Source: JAKQDH01 sp029558835 (lineage in GTDB: Bacteria > Planctomycetota > Phycisphaerae > UBA1845). From it: a DNA stretch of 12,455 nucleotides. Of the stretch, positions 1 to 5,626 are shown one piece after another (position 1 is the first letter of the stretch; every line of letters starts with the position of its first letter). The translations under genes were made by a program, and so were the position numbers. Under the pieces are notes generated by a model. That model was given only the letters and a program-made list of their open reading frames with translations, ran no database searches and was not told the DNA's origin. The stretch is from the NCBI GenBank assembly GCA_035356615.1, contig DAOQSN010000065.1, forward strand, positions 1 to 12,455, given 5' to 3'.

Positions 1-207
1 CGCTCTTCGGCCCGGCTGCCCGGAATCGACCATGACTTGTGTAGAACAGCGAGGGCTTCGCCCTGGGCTACCGACCTGCACTCCCTCCGGGGGTGCACGG
101 CGCTGCTTGTGCCTTCATTCGCTCTTCGCCATTCGATATTCCCGTTTGCCCGTCGCTTCCGCTTGGGCTCGGATGCCGCCCGCTCGCTTCCGCTCGGGCT
201 CGGCTGA
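1..207. repeat. Intergenic region with small hairpins and a direct repeat
   Basis: I see no gene here. The stretch lies beyond the stop codon of the minus-strand gene at 208-1017. It holds a 5-bp hairpin at 52-64 (agggc/gccct, loop ttc) and a 9-bp hairpin at 77-97 (arms 77-85 and 89-97, one G-T wobble, loop tcc). There is also a 20-bp direct repeat at 153-172 and 184-203 that differs at one base. The first two resemble the GC-rich hairpin repeats found between genes in planctomycete genomes, and the same style recurs at 1264-1381. Whether they act as terminators or are simply repetitive elements cannot be told from one copy. Confidence 0.5.
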
Positions 208-1017
208 TTACGGACAGGCCGCGATCGTGTTGTCCTCGATGCGCGGGATGCTGACCGGCGCGCAGGCCTGGGCATCCTCGTCGACCGGCCCGTTGACGTA
301 CACGTGATCGCCGAGGTGGAAGCCACCCAGGTTATCGAGAGCATAACTCGGGCCGTCGTCCGCATTGAATATCACCGAGCAGTCCTGCGGTCCGCGGCCC
401 AGCGTGCCGCAGCCGGAGAAACAGGGCACGATGGTGTTGTCCCTGATCTCGGGGATGGTCGCCGGCCAGCACGCCAGCGAGTCCTCGTCGATCCACCCCG
501 CCACGTAGACGTAGTCGCCGATGAAGAAATCGCCGGTGTTCTCGACGGCGTAACTCTCACCGTTGTCGCCCTGGATCATCAGGCAGCTCTGCGGCCCGTG
601 GGCCAGCACGCCGCAGCCGGAGAAACAACCGGCAATCGTGTTGTCCTCGATCGCGGGGGTGCGGACCGGCCAGCACAACAGCGAGTCCGTACTGACCAGG
701 CCGGTCACATAGACGTGGGCGCCCACGAAGAACCCGCCCAGATTCCCCAAGGCAAAGGACTCACCCGTGTCGGCATGGAACATCGTGCAGCTTTGCGGCC
801 CGTGGCCCAGAATACCGTAGCCGGCGAAGTAGGTGTCAACAACCAAGTCCTCAACCGGTACCGGTAGACCGTGGCGGTGACGGGTGTCTGCCAGCGTCGC
901 TCCGGGCGCACTTACCCCCGCGGCGTTCATCCCGGTGCCGGAAGGCAACGCACTCCCGACTGTCACCGCGATCAACACCACTGCAACGAACGTCACCGCG
1001 ATCGTCTTCATCGCCAT
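208..1017 (-). CDS. Secreted protein of three 68-residue tandem repeats
   Basis: A 269-residue hypothetical protein. Residues 1-25 form a signal peptide (MAMK followed by a hydrophobic stretch), so it is probably exported by Sec. From residue 63 to the end it consists of three tandem units starting at residues 63, 131 and 199. Each begins with (C/Y)F(S/A)G(C/Y)G(V/I/T)L, followed by a GPQ(S/D)C motif, an Asp-Gly or Asp-Asn turn, (F/Y)A(L/V)xNxG, GDxVYVxG and a closing (E/D)DNTI. The units are 68 residues apart, with one extra residue in the third. Each carries conserved cysteines that could form disulfides, and the GDxVYVxG core suggests a small beta-barrel (OB-like) fold; both are inferences. 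I do not recognise a named function. The start at 1017 is supported by an AGGAGGT site 6 bases upstream; ATG at 1011 is the alternative. The stop is TAA at 208-210. Confidence 0.85.
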   Translation of the reverse strand: MAMKTIAVTFVAVVLIAVTVGSALPSGTGMNAAGVSAPGATLADTRHRHGLPVPVEDLVVDTYFAGYGILGHGPQSCTMFHADTGESFALGNLGGFFVGAHVYVTGLVSTDSLLCWPVRTPAIEDNTIAGCFSGCGVLAHGPQSCLMIQGDNGESYAVENTGDFFIGDYVYVAGWIDEDSLACWPATIPEIRDNTIVPCFSGCGTLGRGPQDCSVIFNADDGPSYALDNLGGFHLGDHVYVNGPVDEDAQACAPVSIPRIEDNTIAACP

Positions 1018-1023
1018 TGGGAC

Positions 1024-1030
1024 ACCTCCT
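1024..1030 (-). promoter_or_regulatory. Strong Shine-Dalgarno for the gene at 208-1017
   Basis: On the minus strand the bases read AGGAGGT, a perfect anti-SD match, 6 bases before the ATG at 1017. It decides the start between the two nearby ATGs (1017 and 1011). It stands out because the other minus-strand genes in this window have no visible Shine-Dalgarno. Confidence 0.8.
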
Positions 1031-1263
1031 GGATTCCTGGAAAGTCAACCCGCTCGCGAGCCTGGAGCGCTGCCCGGCCCCGGCCGGGTCGGATGGTAAC
1101 ATCACCAACATCGTACCTCATTTGTCGGCGGGAGGTGTCGGAAGCGGTATGAAACTGTCACGGGTCGCGCGGAACTTCGCGGGGGAGGTCGAATGTCACT
1201 TCGCTTCCCCTCGGGCCGGCCGGCGTGCGCGTCTGCGGCCCTGGTAAGGGCCGACGTTCGTTG

Positions 1264-1284
1264 CCAGGGGCTTGCAGCCCCTGG
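1264..1284. repeat. Perfect 9-bp hairpin repeat
   Basis: Arms ccaggggct (1264-1272) and agcccctgg (1276-1284) are perfect complements around the loop tgc. It lies in the 435-bp gap between the gene at 208-1017 and rsmG. On the minus strand it is downstream of rsmG, but no T-tract follows, so a classical intrinsic terminator is not shown. The GC-rich palindromic style matches dispersed intergenic repeats. Confidence 0.6.
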
Positions 1285-1317
1285 AGGGCGATTTTCCCTC
1301 CCATCTATCTCTGGGTG

Positions 1318-1381
1318 AGCCCCGGAGGGGCGGCAGAACGGCGCGACGTTGTGCGTTATGATCCGCCGCCCCTCCGGGGCT
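1318..1381. repeat. Large inverted repeat with a 17-bp perfect stem
   Basis: Arms at 1318-1334 and 1365-1381 are perfect reverse complements (core agccccggaggggcgg) separated by a 30-base loop. The element sits about 70 bases beyond the rsmG stop on the minus strand. It could end or stabilise the rsmG transcript, or be a mobile palindromic repeat of the REP/MITE kind. There is no coding potential inside. The rest of the gap (1018-1263 and 1382-1452) shows no gene. Confidence 0.65.
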
Positions 1382-1452
1382 TGCTAGATTCATCACGCAT
1401 CGCCGACTCCCGGAGCTCACGCCTTGGCCACCTCTTTGAGTCCCTCCAGCGC

Positions 1453-2400
1453 TCAAACGACGCCGGCGTCGGGTCGCGTCACCGAGACCCATAGGGCTCT
1501 GCTGATCGTCTCTTCTCGCAGATGCAGGTCATAGTGGAAACGGTCCACTTCGCGCAGGTGTAGTCGGCGGGCCTCGACCATCGCGGCCGCACGTTCCGGC
1601 TCTTCCAGTTGTGGGGACTTGTACGCGATGAGATAGCCACCGGGGCGAACCAGATGCGCAACCTTGCGCATACCCTCGGCCAGCGGCGCCACCGCACGCA
1701 GGAGCACCACCTCGAATGGCCGCGGCGGGTGCCAGTGCTCCGATCGGGCATGCAACGCGGTCACGTTGCTCAGTGCGAGTTCCCGCAGCGCTTCCTCCAC
1801 GAAGCGGATCTTCTTTCCCGTCGAGTCGATCGCGGTGATCCGCCACTCGGGGCGCAGCACCGCCAGCGGAATCGCCGGAAACCCCGCCCCCGTGCCCACG
1901 TCCAGCACATCAAGCCGCCCGCTACGTCGCCCGTCGACCCGCGCTTCCACTCGCGCGTCCACTTGCCCGTCGACCCCAGCCGGGCCCTCTAGACCCCTCT
2001 CCCCCCGGGAGAGGGGCAGGGGTGAGGGCGGCAAAGGCGAAGGCGCCTCCCGGGCCCCACTGGCATGTCCGCCCCCCACGAGGGAGACGCCGAACACCCC
2101 CCCAGGGGGAGAGGGCAGGGTGAGGGGGTCCCGACACACTCGCTCAAGCCCCGCCCAGCACAGCAGTGCGAGCGAGTCCGCATAGTGCAACACGGCCGCC
2201 TCCACCGGCGCCGTGATGCGGGTGAGGTTCATGTGCTTGTTGGCGGCCAGCATCAACTCGTAATGGCGGCGAAGCTGAGCGACTTGATCCGGCGAAAGCG
2301 CAATGCCCCATCGCGCCAGGGCGGCTGCCAGGGCAACCTCAAACTCGTTCGCCTCCGCGGACATGCGTGCATCTTGCGCGAATCTCGCCGTCCCGGCCAT
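1453..2400 (-). CDS. rsmG: 16S rRNA (guanine-N7)-methyltransferase RsmG, with insert
   Basis: RsmG (GidB) transfers a methyl group from S-adenosylmethionine to N7 of G527 (E. coli numbering) in 16S rRNA, in the cytoplasm. The N-terminal part has the family pattern around NLT and the HYADSLALL segment (residues 58-80). The SAM-binding loop DVGTGAGFP is at residues 167-175, followed by the IDSTGKKIRF motif (191-200), RAVAPL (235-240) and a beta-strand ending LIAYKSP (257-263). The protein is 315 residues against the usual ~210. The excess is mostly a block of about 75 residues, around 83-160, lodged between DSLALL and the SAM loop and rich in Pro, Gly and Arg; it is annotated separately. The frame is kept and both halves match the family, so the gene is probably functional. 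Start at 2400 is uncertain: no Shine-Dalgarno is seen, and ATG at 2364 is a good alternative. The GT4 gene ends 57 bases upstream. Confidence 0.92.
   Translation of the reverse strand: MAGTARFAQDARMSAEANEFEVALAAALARWGIALSPDQVAQLRRHYELMLAANKHMNLTRITAPVEAAVLHYADSLALLCWAGLERVCRDPLTLPSPPGGVFGVSLVGGGHASGAREAPSPLPPSPLPLSRGERGLEGPAGVDGQVDARVEARVDGRRSGRLDVLDVGTGAGFPAIPLAVLRPEWRITAIDSTGKKIRFVEEALRELALSNVTALHARSEHWHPPRPFEVVLLRAVAPLAEGMRKVAHLVRPGGYLIAYKSPQLEEPERAAAMVEARRLHLREVDRFHYDLHLREETISRALWVSVTRPDAGVV
1921..2154 (-). repeat. In-frame palindromic-repeat insertion inside rsmG
   Basis: Approximate limits are set by comparison with the normal spacing between the DS motif and the SAM loop of RsmG. On the minus strand the block contains two direct copies of a CCCTCACCC(C)TGCCC(C)TCTCCC element (2106-2126 and 2007-2028). 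The second copy is joined to a perfect 10-bp hairpin at 1994-2016 (arms cccctctccc and gggagagggg, loop ccc). Four degenerate 12-bp tandem units follow at 1927-1974 and encode VDGQ, VDAR, VEAR and VDGR. Elements of the type CCCTCACCC...CTCTCCCC...GGGGAGAGGG are familiar as dispersed repeats between bacterial genes. Here two copies lie within a conserved gene and are translated, in two different frames relative to the element (PLTLPSPPGG and PSPLPLSRGERG). Confidence 0.8.
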
Positions 2401-2457
2401 ACGGTCCCGCGGGATTGCGTGACGCCCGGAGGGGAAGTCGCTACCGTCAAGCTCGCT

Positions 2458-3729
2458 TCACAGGGCGCATGCGGCCGGCCGCCGCGCGAGGATTTCGCGG
2501 TACAGCCGTTCGTGGCGGTCCAGGAACAGGTCGATGCTGAAGTGCTCTTCGATGTGCCCGCGGGCGGCCACCCCGACCGCGGACAGCTTCGCTCGATCGG
2601 CCATCACTTCGCGTAGGGTGCGCGCCAGTCCGGCCGCGTCGCCGGGCGGCACGAGGAAGCCGGTCCGCCCGGCCGCGATCTCCTCATCGACACCCGGGAT
2701 GGCGAACGCCGCCACGGCCGTCCCGCTCGCCATCGCCTCCAGCACCACGCAGGGCAGATTCTCGGCCAGCGACGTGAAAACCATCAGATCAGCGGCCGCG
2801 TAGCAGCGTGCCAACTCGGCCCGGTCCGCGACGTAGCCCAGCGAGCGCACCCGCAGTGGAGCCACGGCGTCGGCGACGGTTCGCTGGTCCCCACTGCCGG
2901 CGAGGAGCACAAGCGTACCGGGCGCGGCCGCCCGCTGAAGCGCTTCCACCGCGTGGGCGACGCCCTTCCGCGGATCATCGAGCCCCTGGGCCGCAACCAG
3001 CACAACGGGCACGTCCCCTGCAATGCCCAGTGCCTGACGCGCGCCGTCGCGCTGGGGATGAAAGACCTCCGTATCCACGCCGTAGGGAATCACCCGCACG
3101 TCCGCCTGCGGAAACACGCCGCTCGATTCAATCGCCCGCGCGAGGTGCGCCGACGGGGCGATGATCGTTACCGGGAGCGCGGCGAACAGCTTGCGCTTGA
3201 TCGCCTGCAACCGGCGGGTCCGGTCAAACGGCGTGACCAGCGGGTACCGCCCAAGCTGTGGGCATGAACCACACCGGCTCCGCCAGCCCTCACACTCAAA
3301 CGGAAACGCACAGCCACCCGTGATCGGGAAGTAGTCGTGGAACGTCCACACCAGCGGCCGGAGTCCCGCCAACCTCGGCACGGCGCTAAGGCACAAGTAG
3401 TGCCCGTGGACGTTATGCAGGTGGATCAGGTCAAACTCGTCGAGTCGCCCGGCGCTGCAGAACCGACGCGACGCCGGCACGCCCAGACTGAAGAACCCCT
3501 TGCGAGCGAAGCGCTGGGCGACCCCCCGTTCAGCCGCCGTTGCCGCAATCTCCTCGATGCCGGGGTCGCCGTCGGGGCCACGGCGTCGCCCGACGAAGAG
3601 CTGTGCGCGATGCCCCCGTCCTGCTAGCCCGTCGCGGAGCATTCGGGCAATCGTCTCGGCCCCGCCGGCATAGTCGGCGGAGTTCACAACGGCCACGCTG
3701 ATCGTGGGCTGGTCGAAGGCAGAGGTCAT
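2458..3729 (-). CDS. GT4-type glycosyltransferase (GT-B fold)
   Basis: A 423-residue group 1 glycosyltransferase, probably moving a sugar from a nucleotide donor to a polysaccharide or lipid-linked acceptor at the cytoplasmic side of the membrane. Residues 12-36 carry the N-terminal Rossmann start with the GGAET acceptor-side motif (22-26). Four cysteines at 140, 146, 153 and 156 follow the TFHDYFPITGGC region, as in GT4 enzymes of exopolysaccharide gene clusters. The second domain begins near 237. It has a DDPRKG loop (251-256) with the expected donor-site Arg/Lys, and the EX7E motif at E323 and E331 (ENLPCVVLE), followed by G-x-P and the TGFLVPPGD segment. The frame is open up to an ATG at 3906, but residues before the chosen Met are Arg-rich and unlike the family, so 3729 is preferred. 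No Shine-Dalgarno is visible. Acceptor and donor cannot be named. Confidence 0.88.
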   Translation of the reverse strand: MTSAFDQPTISVAVVNSADYAGGAETIARMLRDGLAGRGHRAQLFVGRRRGPDGDPGIEEIAATAAERGVAQRFARKGFFSLGVPASRRFCSAGRLDEFDLIHLHNVHGHYLCLSAVPRLAGLRPLVWTFHDYFPITGGCAFPFECEGWRSRCGSCPQLGRYPLVTPFDRTRRLQAIKRKLFAALPVTIIAPSAHLARAIESSGVFPQADVRVIPYGVDTEVFHPQRDGARQALGIAGDVPVVLVAAQGLDDPRKGVAHAVEALQRAAAPGTLVLLAGSGDQRTVADAVAPLRVRSLGYVADRAELARCYAAADLMVFTSLAENLPCVVLEAMASGTAVAAFAIPGVDEEIAAGRTGFLVPPGDAAGLARTLREVMADRAKLSAVGVAARGHIEEHFSIDLFLDRHERLYREILARRPAACAL

Positions 3730-3895
3730 CGGCGGATTTATCGGTCGGCGAGGCCGACGCCTGCGAGCGAAACAACGTGGCCGGGAGGCATCTGCGCCGC
3801 GGACACGGCTACCGCCCACCCTGAGGCGCGCGACCCGTTCAGGCGGTGTTGAACACCCGATGATCGTCCGGTAACGGACGCGACCGAATGAGTGT

Positions 3896-3931
3896 CCGAT
3901 AATCACCGCTCCATGAAGCGTTGATTATCGG
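3896..3931. promoter_or_regulatory. Interrupted palindrome, candidate operator or RNA hairpin
   Basis: Arms ccgataatca (3896-3905) and tgattatcgg (3922-3931) are perfect reverse complements. Inside them, cgct (3907-3910) pairs with agcg (3917-3920) after a single c/t mismatch, leaving a 6-base loop. One arm contains the candidate -10 hexamer of the GT4 promoter. Such placement suits a dimeric repressor site; as RNA it would fold into a 14-bp hairpin without a U-tract. The regulator, if any, is not in the window. Confidence 0.5.
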
Positions 3932-3951
3932 TTGTGAGTTAAACTGGGCAA
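3924..3951 (-). promoter_or_regulatory. Candidate sigma-70-type promoter for the GT4 gene
   Basis: On the minus strand the bases read TTGCCC (3951-3946, 4 of 6 to the -35 consensus), a 16-base spacer, then GATAAT (3929-3924, 5 of 6 to the -10 consensus). Transcription would start near 3917 and run toward the GT4 gene and rsmG. No other hexamer pair this good was noticed in the gap. Confidence 0.4.
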
Positions 3952-4094
3952 TCGCAAGGTAACAGGTTGGGGTGACTGGAAAGCATAGGCAAGACGCAAG
4001 ACCAGCATCACTGCGTCTCGCAGGCCCTGTTCGGGGGAGACTTCGGAACCTCCGTTGGGGTCGAGCGTTGGAGGTCTGCGGGAAGCCGTGGCCG

Positions 4095-5183
4095 TCACAA
4101 CGACCGCGTAAGGATGTCGCTCAGCTCCCGCATGCGGACGGCGTAGGTGTGGTCGCGCCGGGTACGGGCCTGCCCGGCCGCCGCTACCGCGCCACGCTGC
4201 TCGGGATGAACGAGGTAGTGGCGGATAAGGTCGATGCACTCACCATCGCTGCGGAAGGTCAGGACCTCCCGGCCGGGTTCGAACATCTCGTGCAGGTTGG
4301 CCTTGGCGTCGGTGAGCAGGCAGGTGCCGACCCCGGTCGCCTCGAACAAGCGCATGGCGGCCGCTACCGTCGTGTCCACCCGCCCGCGAACATCGATTCG
4401 GGCGTGGAGGTTCAGCGTCAGGCGAGAGCGCTGGAGCACCTCGTACATGCCCAGCCCCCAGACCGCCCCGCGGTGGTGGCGTCGAATCGGCGAGCCCTCG
4501 GGCACGCGTTCCAGCCCGTAGCCGAAGATGTCCACTTTGACCTGTTCCAGCAACCGTTCGAGCCAGGGGATGCGGTCGGGGTGTGACGGCGCGAAGCCGC
4601 CTACGAAGGTGACGTCATGGAGCGGTTCCGCGGGCGACAGCTTCGCCAGCACACGGTCATCAAAGGCGCTCTTGAGGTGCTCAGCCGCGCGGCCCTCGTG
4701 GCGGAAGTACTCCACGATCGGCGGCCAGGATGAGATCATCAGGTCGTAGGCGGCGTACGTCCGGTCCGGCCGCAGCGGCGAGGAAATCTGCCCGACGACC
4801 AGCCGAACGTGAGATTTCATCTCCACCAGGAACGCATCGCCCAGCGGCGACCACTCGAACACGTACAGCACTTCAGGCCGGTAGTGCTCGAGCTGGGCGG
4901 AAAGCACCTGCCGACGCTGGTCATGCACGTTGCCGCTGAGGGCAAGCCCATGCTCGACTGCCCACTGCGACTGGGCAACGTCCGCATTGACGATCACCTC
5001 GCGCGCATCCCACCCGGCCGCTCGCAGGAACACCGGGTACGCGTCGCCCAAGGCAAAGCCCGAGCCCAACAGATGCGTTACCTGCGCCTCGAAGTCGAGC
5101 CCGGCCCAGCCGGCGTGGTGGGCGTAGCACTGCGTCAGGTACTCAGGATGGTACGTGGAGACGAGCAGAATGCGCGGTTGCAT
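4095..5183 (-). CDS. CgeB-like GT-B glycosyltransferase
   Basis: A 362-residue protein that begins MQPRILLVSTY, a typical first beta-strand of a GT-B Rossmann domain. The C-terminal third (about residues 257-347) matches the pattern of the Glyco_trans_1_2/CgeB group: NLHARIDVRG, then RLFEATGVGTCLLTDA (278-292) with a Glu at 281, an EMFEPGREVLTF segment, and a terminal HPEQRGAVAAAGQ...HTYAVRM helix pair. The fold assignment is good; the sugar and acceptor are unknown. The frame is open to an ATG at 5237, but the extra 18 residues do not look like part of the domain, so 5183 is chosen. No Shine-Dalgarno precedes either start. It is on the same strand as the GT4 gene, 365 bases upstream of it, and may contribute to the same surface glycan. 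Confidence 0.78.
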   Translation of the reverse strand: MQPRILLVSTYHPEYLTQCYAHHAGWAGLDFEAQVTHLLGSGFALGDAYPVFLRAAGWDAREVIVNADVAQSQWAVEHGLALSGNVHDQRRQVLSAQLEHYRPEVLYVFEWSPLGDAFLVEMKSHVRLVVGQISSPLRPDRTYAAYDLMISSWPPIVEYFRHEGRAAEHLKSAFDDRVLAKLSPAEPLHDVTFVGGFAPSHPDRIPWLERLLEQVKVDIFGYGLERVPEGSPIRRHHRGAVWGLGMYEVLQRSRLTLNLHARIDVRGRVDTTVAAAMRLFEATGVGTCLLTDAKANLHEMFEPGREVLTFRSDGECIDLIRHYLVHPEQRGAVAAAGQARTRRDHTYAVRMRELSDILTRSL

Positions 5184-5410
5184 GGTCGGGGATGATACGA
5201 TCGGCTGCCGCCGACCGCACGCCAGCCAGAACGTCACACGGCGTCGTCGTTCGTAACGGACTCCGCAGCCGCGGACGCTCGGTCTGCCTCCGCCGCCACA
5301 AGTATTCGCTCCCCCCCTAAGAGCGCCATAACCTGTTTTCCATAAAGGTTTTATGACGCAGCAGGTTGCCCCCGCCGGACGGCAGACGAAGGCTTTGGGC
5401 GCGGTCGCCC

Positions 5411-5437
5411 TTGATTGCCGCCAACCGGTACTACAAT
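5411..5437 (+). promoter_or_regulatory. Candidate promoter of the giant secreted-protein gene
   Basis: TTGATT (5411-5416, 4 of 6 to -35) and TACAAT (5432-5437, 5 of 6 to -10) are separated by 15 bases, which is shorter than the 17 preferred by sigma-70 factors. Position and strand fit the gene that starts at 5627. Weak evidence, given without support from a known start site. Confidence 0.33.
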
Positions 5438-5612
5438 AGTCCTGTATCCAGGGTTCGTCGGATCACGCGTCAGGCCACCGCTGGCTGAACGCCGGACCCG
5501 TCTCGGGCCGTATCTGAACCGTTCCACAAACGAAGGTGTGCCGGCCGCGCAGCGGGGTGCGGCGGGACCAGTTCTTGCGCGGGTGCGATGCGCGCGACGT
5601 GCCTGAGCACGC

Positions 5613-5618
5613 AAGGAG
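5613..5618 (+). promoter_or_regulatory. Shine-Dalgarno deciding the start of the giant gene
   Basis: AAGGAG lies 8 bases before the ATG at 5627. The frame is also open from an upstream ATG at 5588, but that one has no such site and would place 13 residues before the natural signal peptide. This favours 5627. Confidence 0.8.
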
Positions 5619-5626
5619 AGGTAGAG

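Larger units (their letters stand above)
3730..4094. other. Gap between the two glycosyltransferase genes
   Basis: No convincing gene is seen. The region contains a candidate minus-strand promoter (3924-3951), a long interrupted palindrome that overlaps it (3896-3931) and a small 6-bp inverted repeat at 3865-3880 (cgtccg/cggacg, 4-base loop). The part around 3890-3960 is clearly AT-richer than the surrounding genes, as expected for a control region. If the promoter is real, the GT4 mRNA has a leader of roughly 190 bases. Confidence 0.5.
5238..5626. other. Divergent intergenic region before the giant gene
   Basis: No gene is seen. The region separates the minus-strand CgeB-like gene from the plus-strand giant gene. 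It has a short AT-richer part at about 5326-5355 and a candidate plus-strand promoter at 5411-5437. A 6-bp inverted repeat (aacctg 5330-5335, caggtt 5362-5367) is present but is too short to mean much. The leader of the giant gene would be about 180 bases if that promoter is used. Confidence 0.5.

Noticed and set aside
304..867. Plus-strand open frame opposite the small secreted protein
   Set aside because: Antisense shadow of the three tandem repeats; the minus strand has a signal peptide and a perfect Shine-Dalgarno.
3730..3906. N-terminal extension of the GT4 protein to an ATG at 3906
   Set aside because: The 59 extra residues are Arg-rich, unlike GT4 enzymes, and would begin within the palindrome downstream of the candidate promoter; GT4 similarity begins right after the Met at 3729.
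3925..4239. Small minus-strand open frame overlapping the 3' end of the CgeB-like gene
   Set aside because: Most of it overlaps the better-supported gene in another frame, and the rest is low in recognisable protein features with no ribosome binding site.
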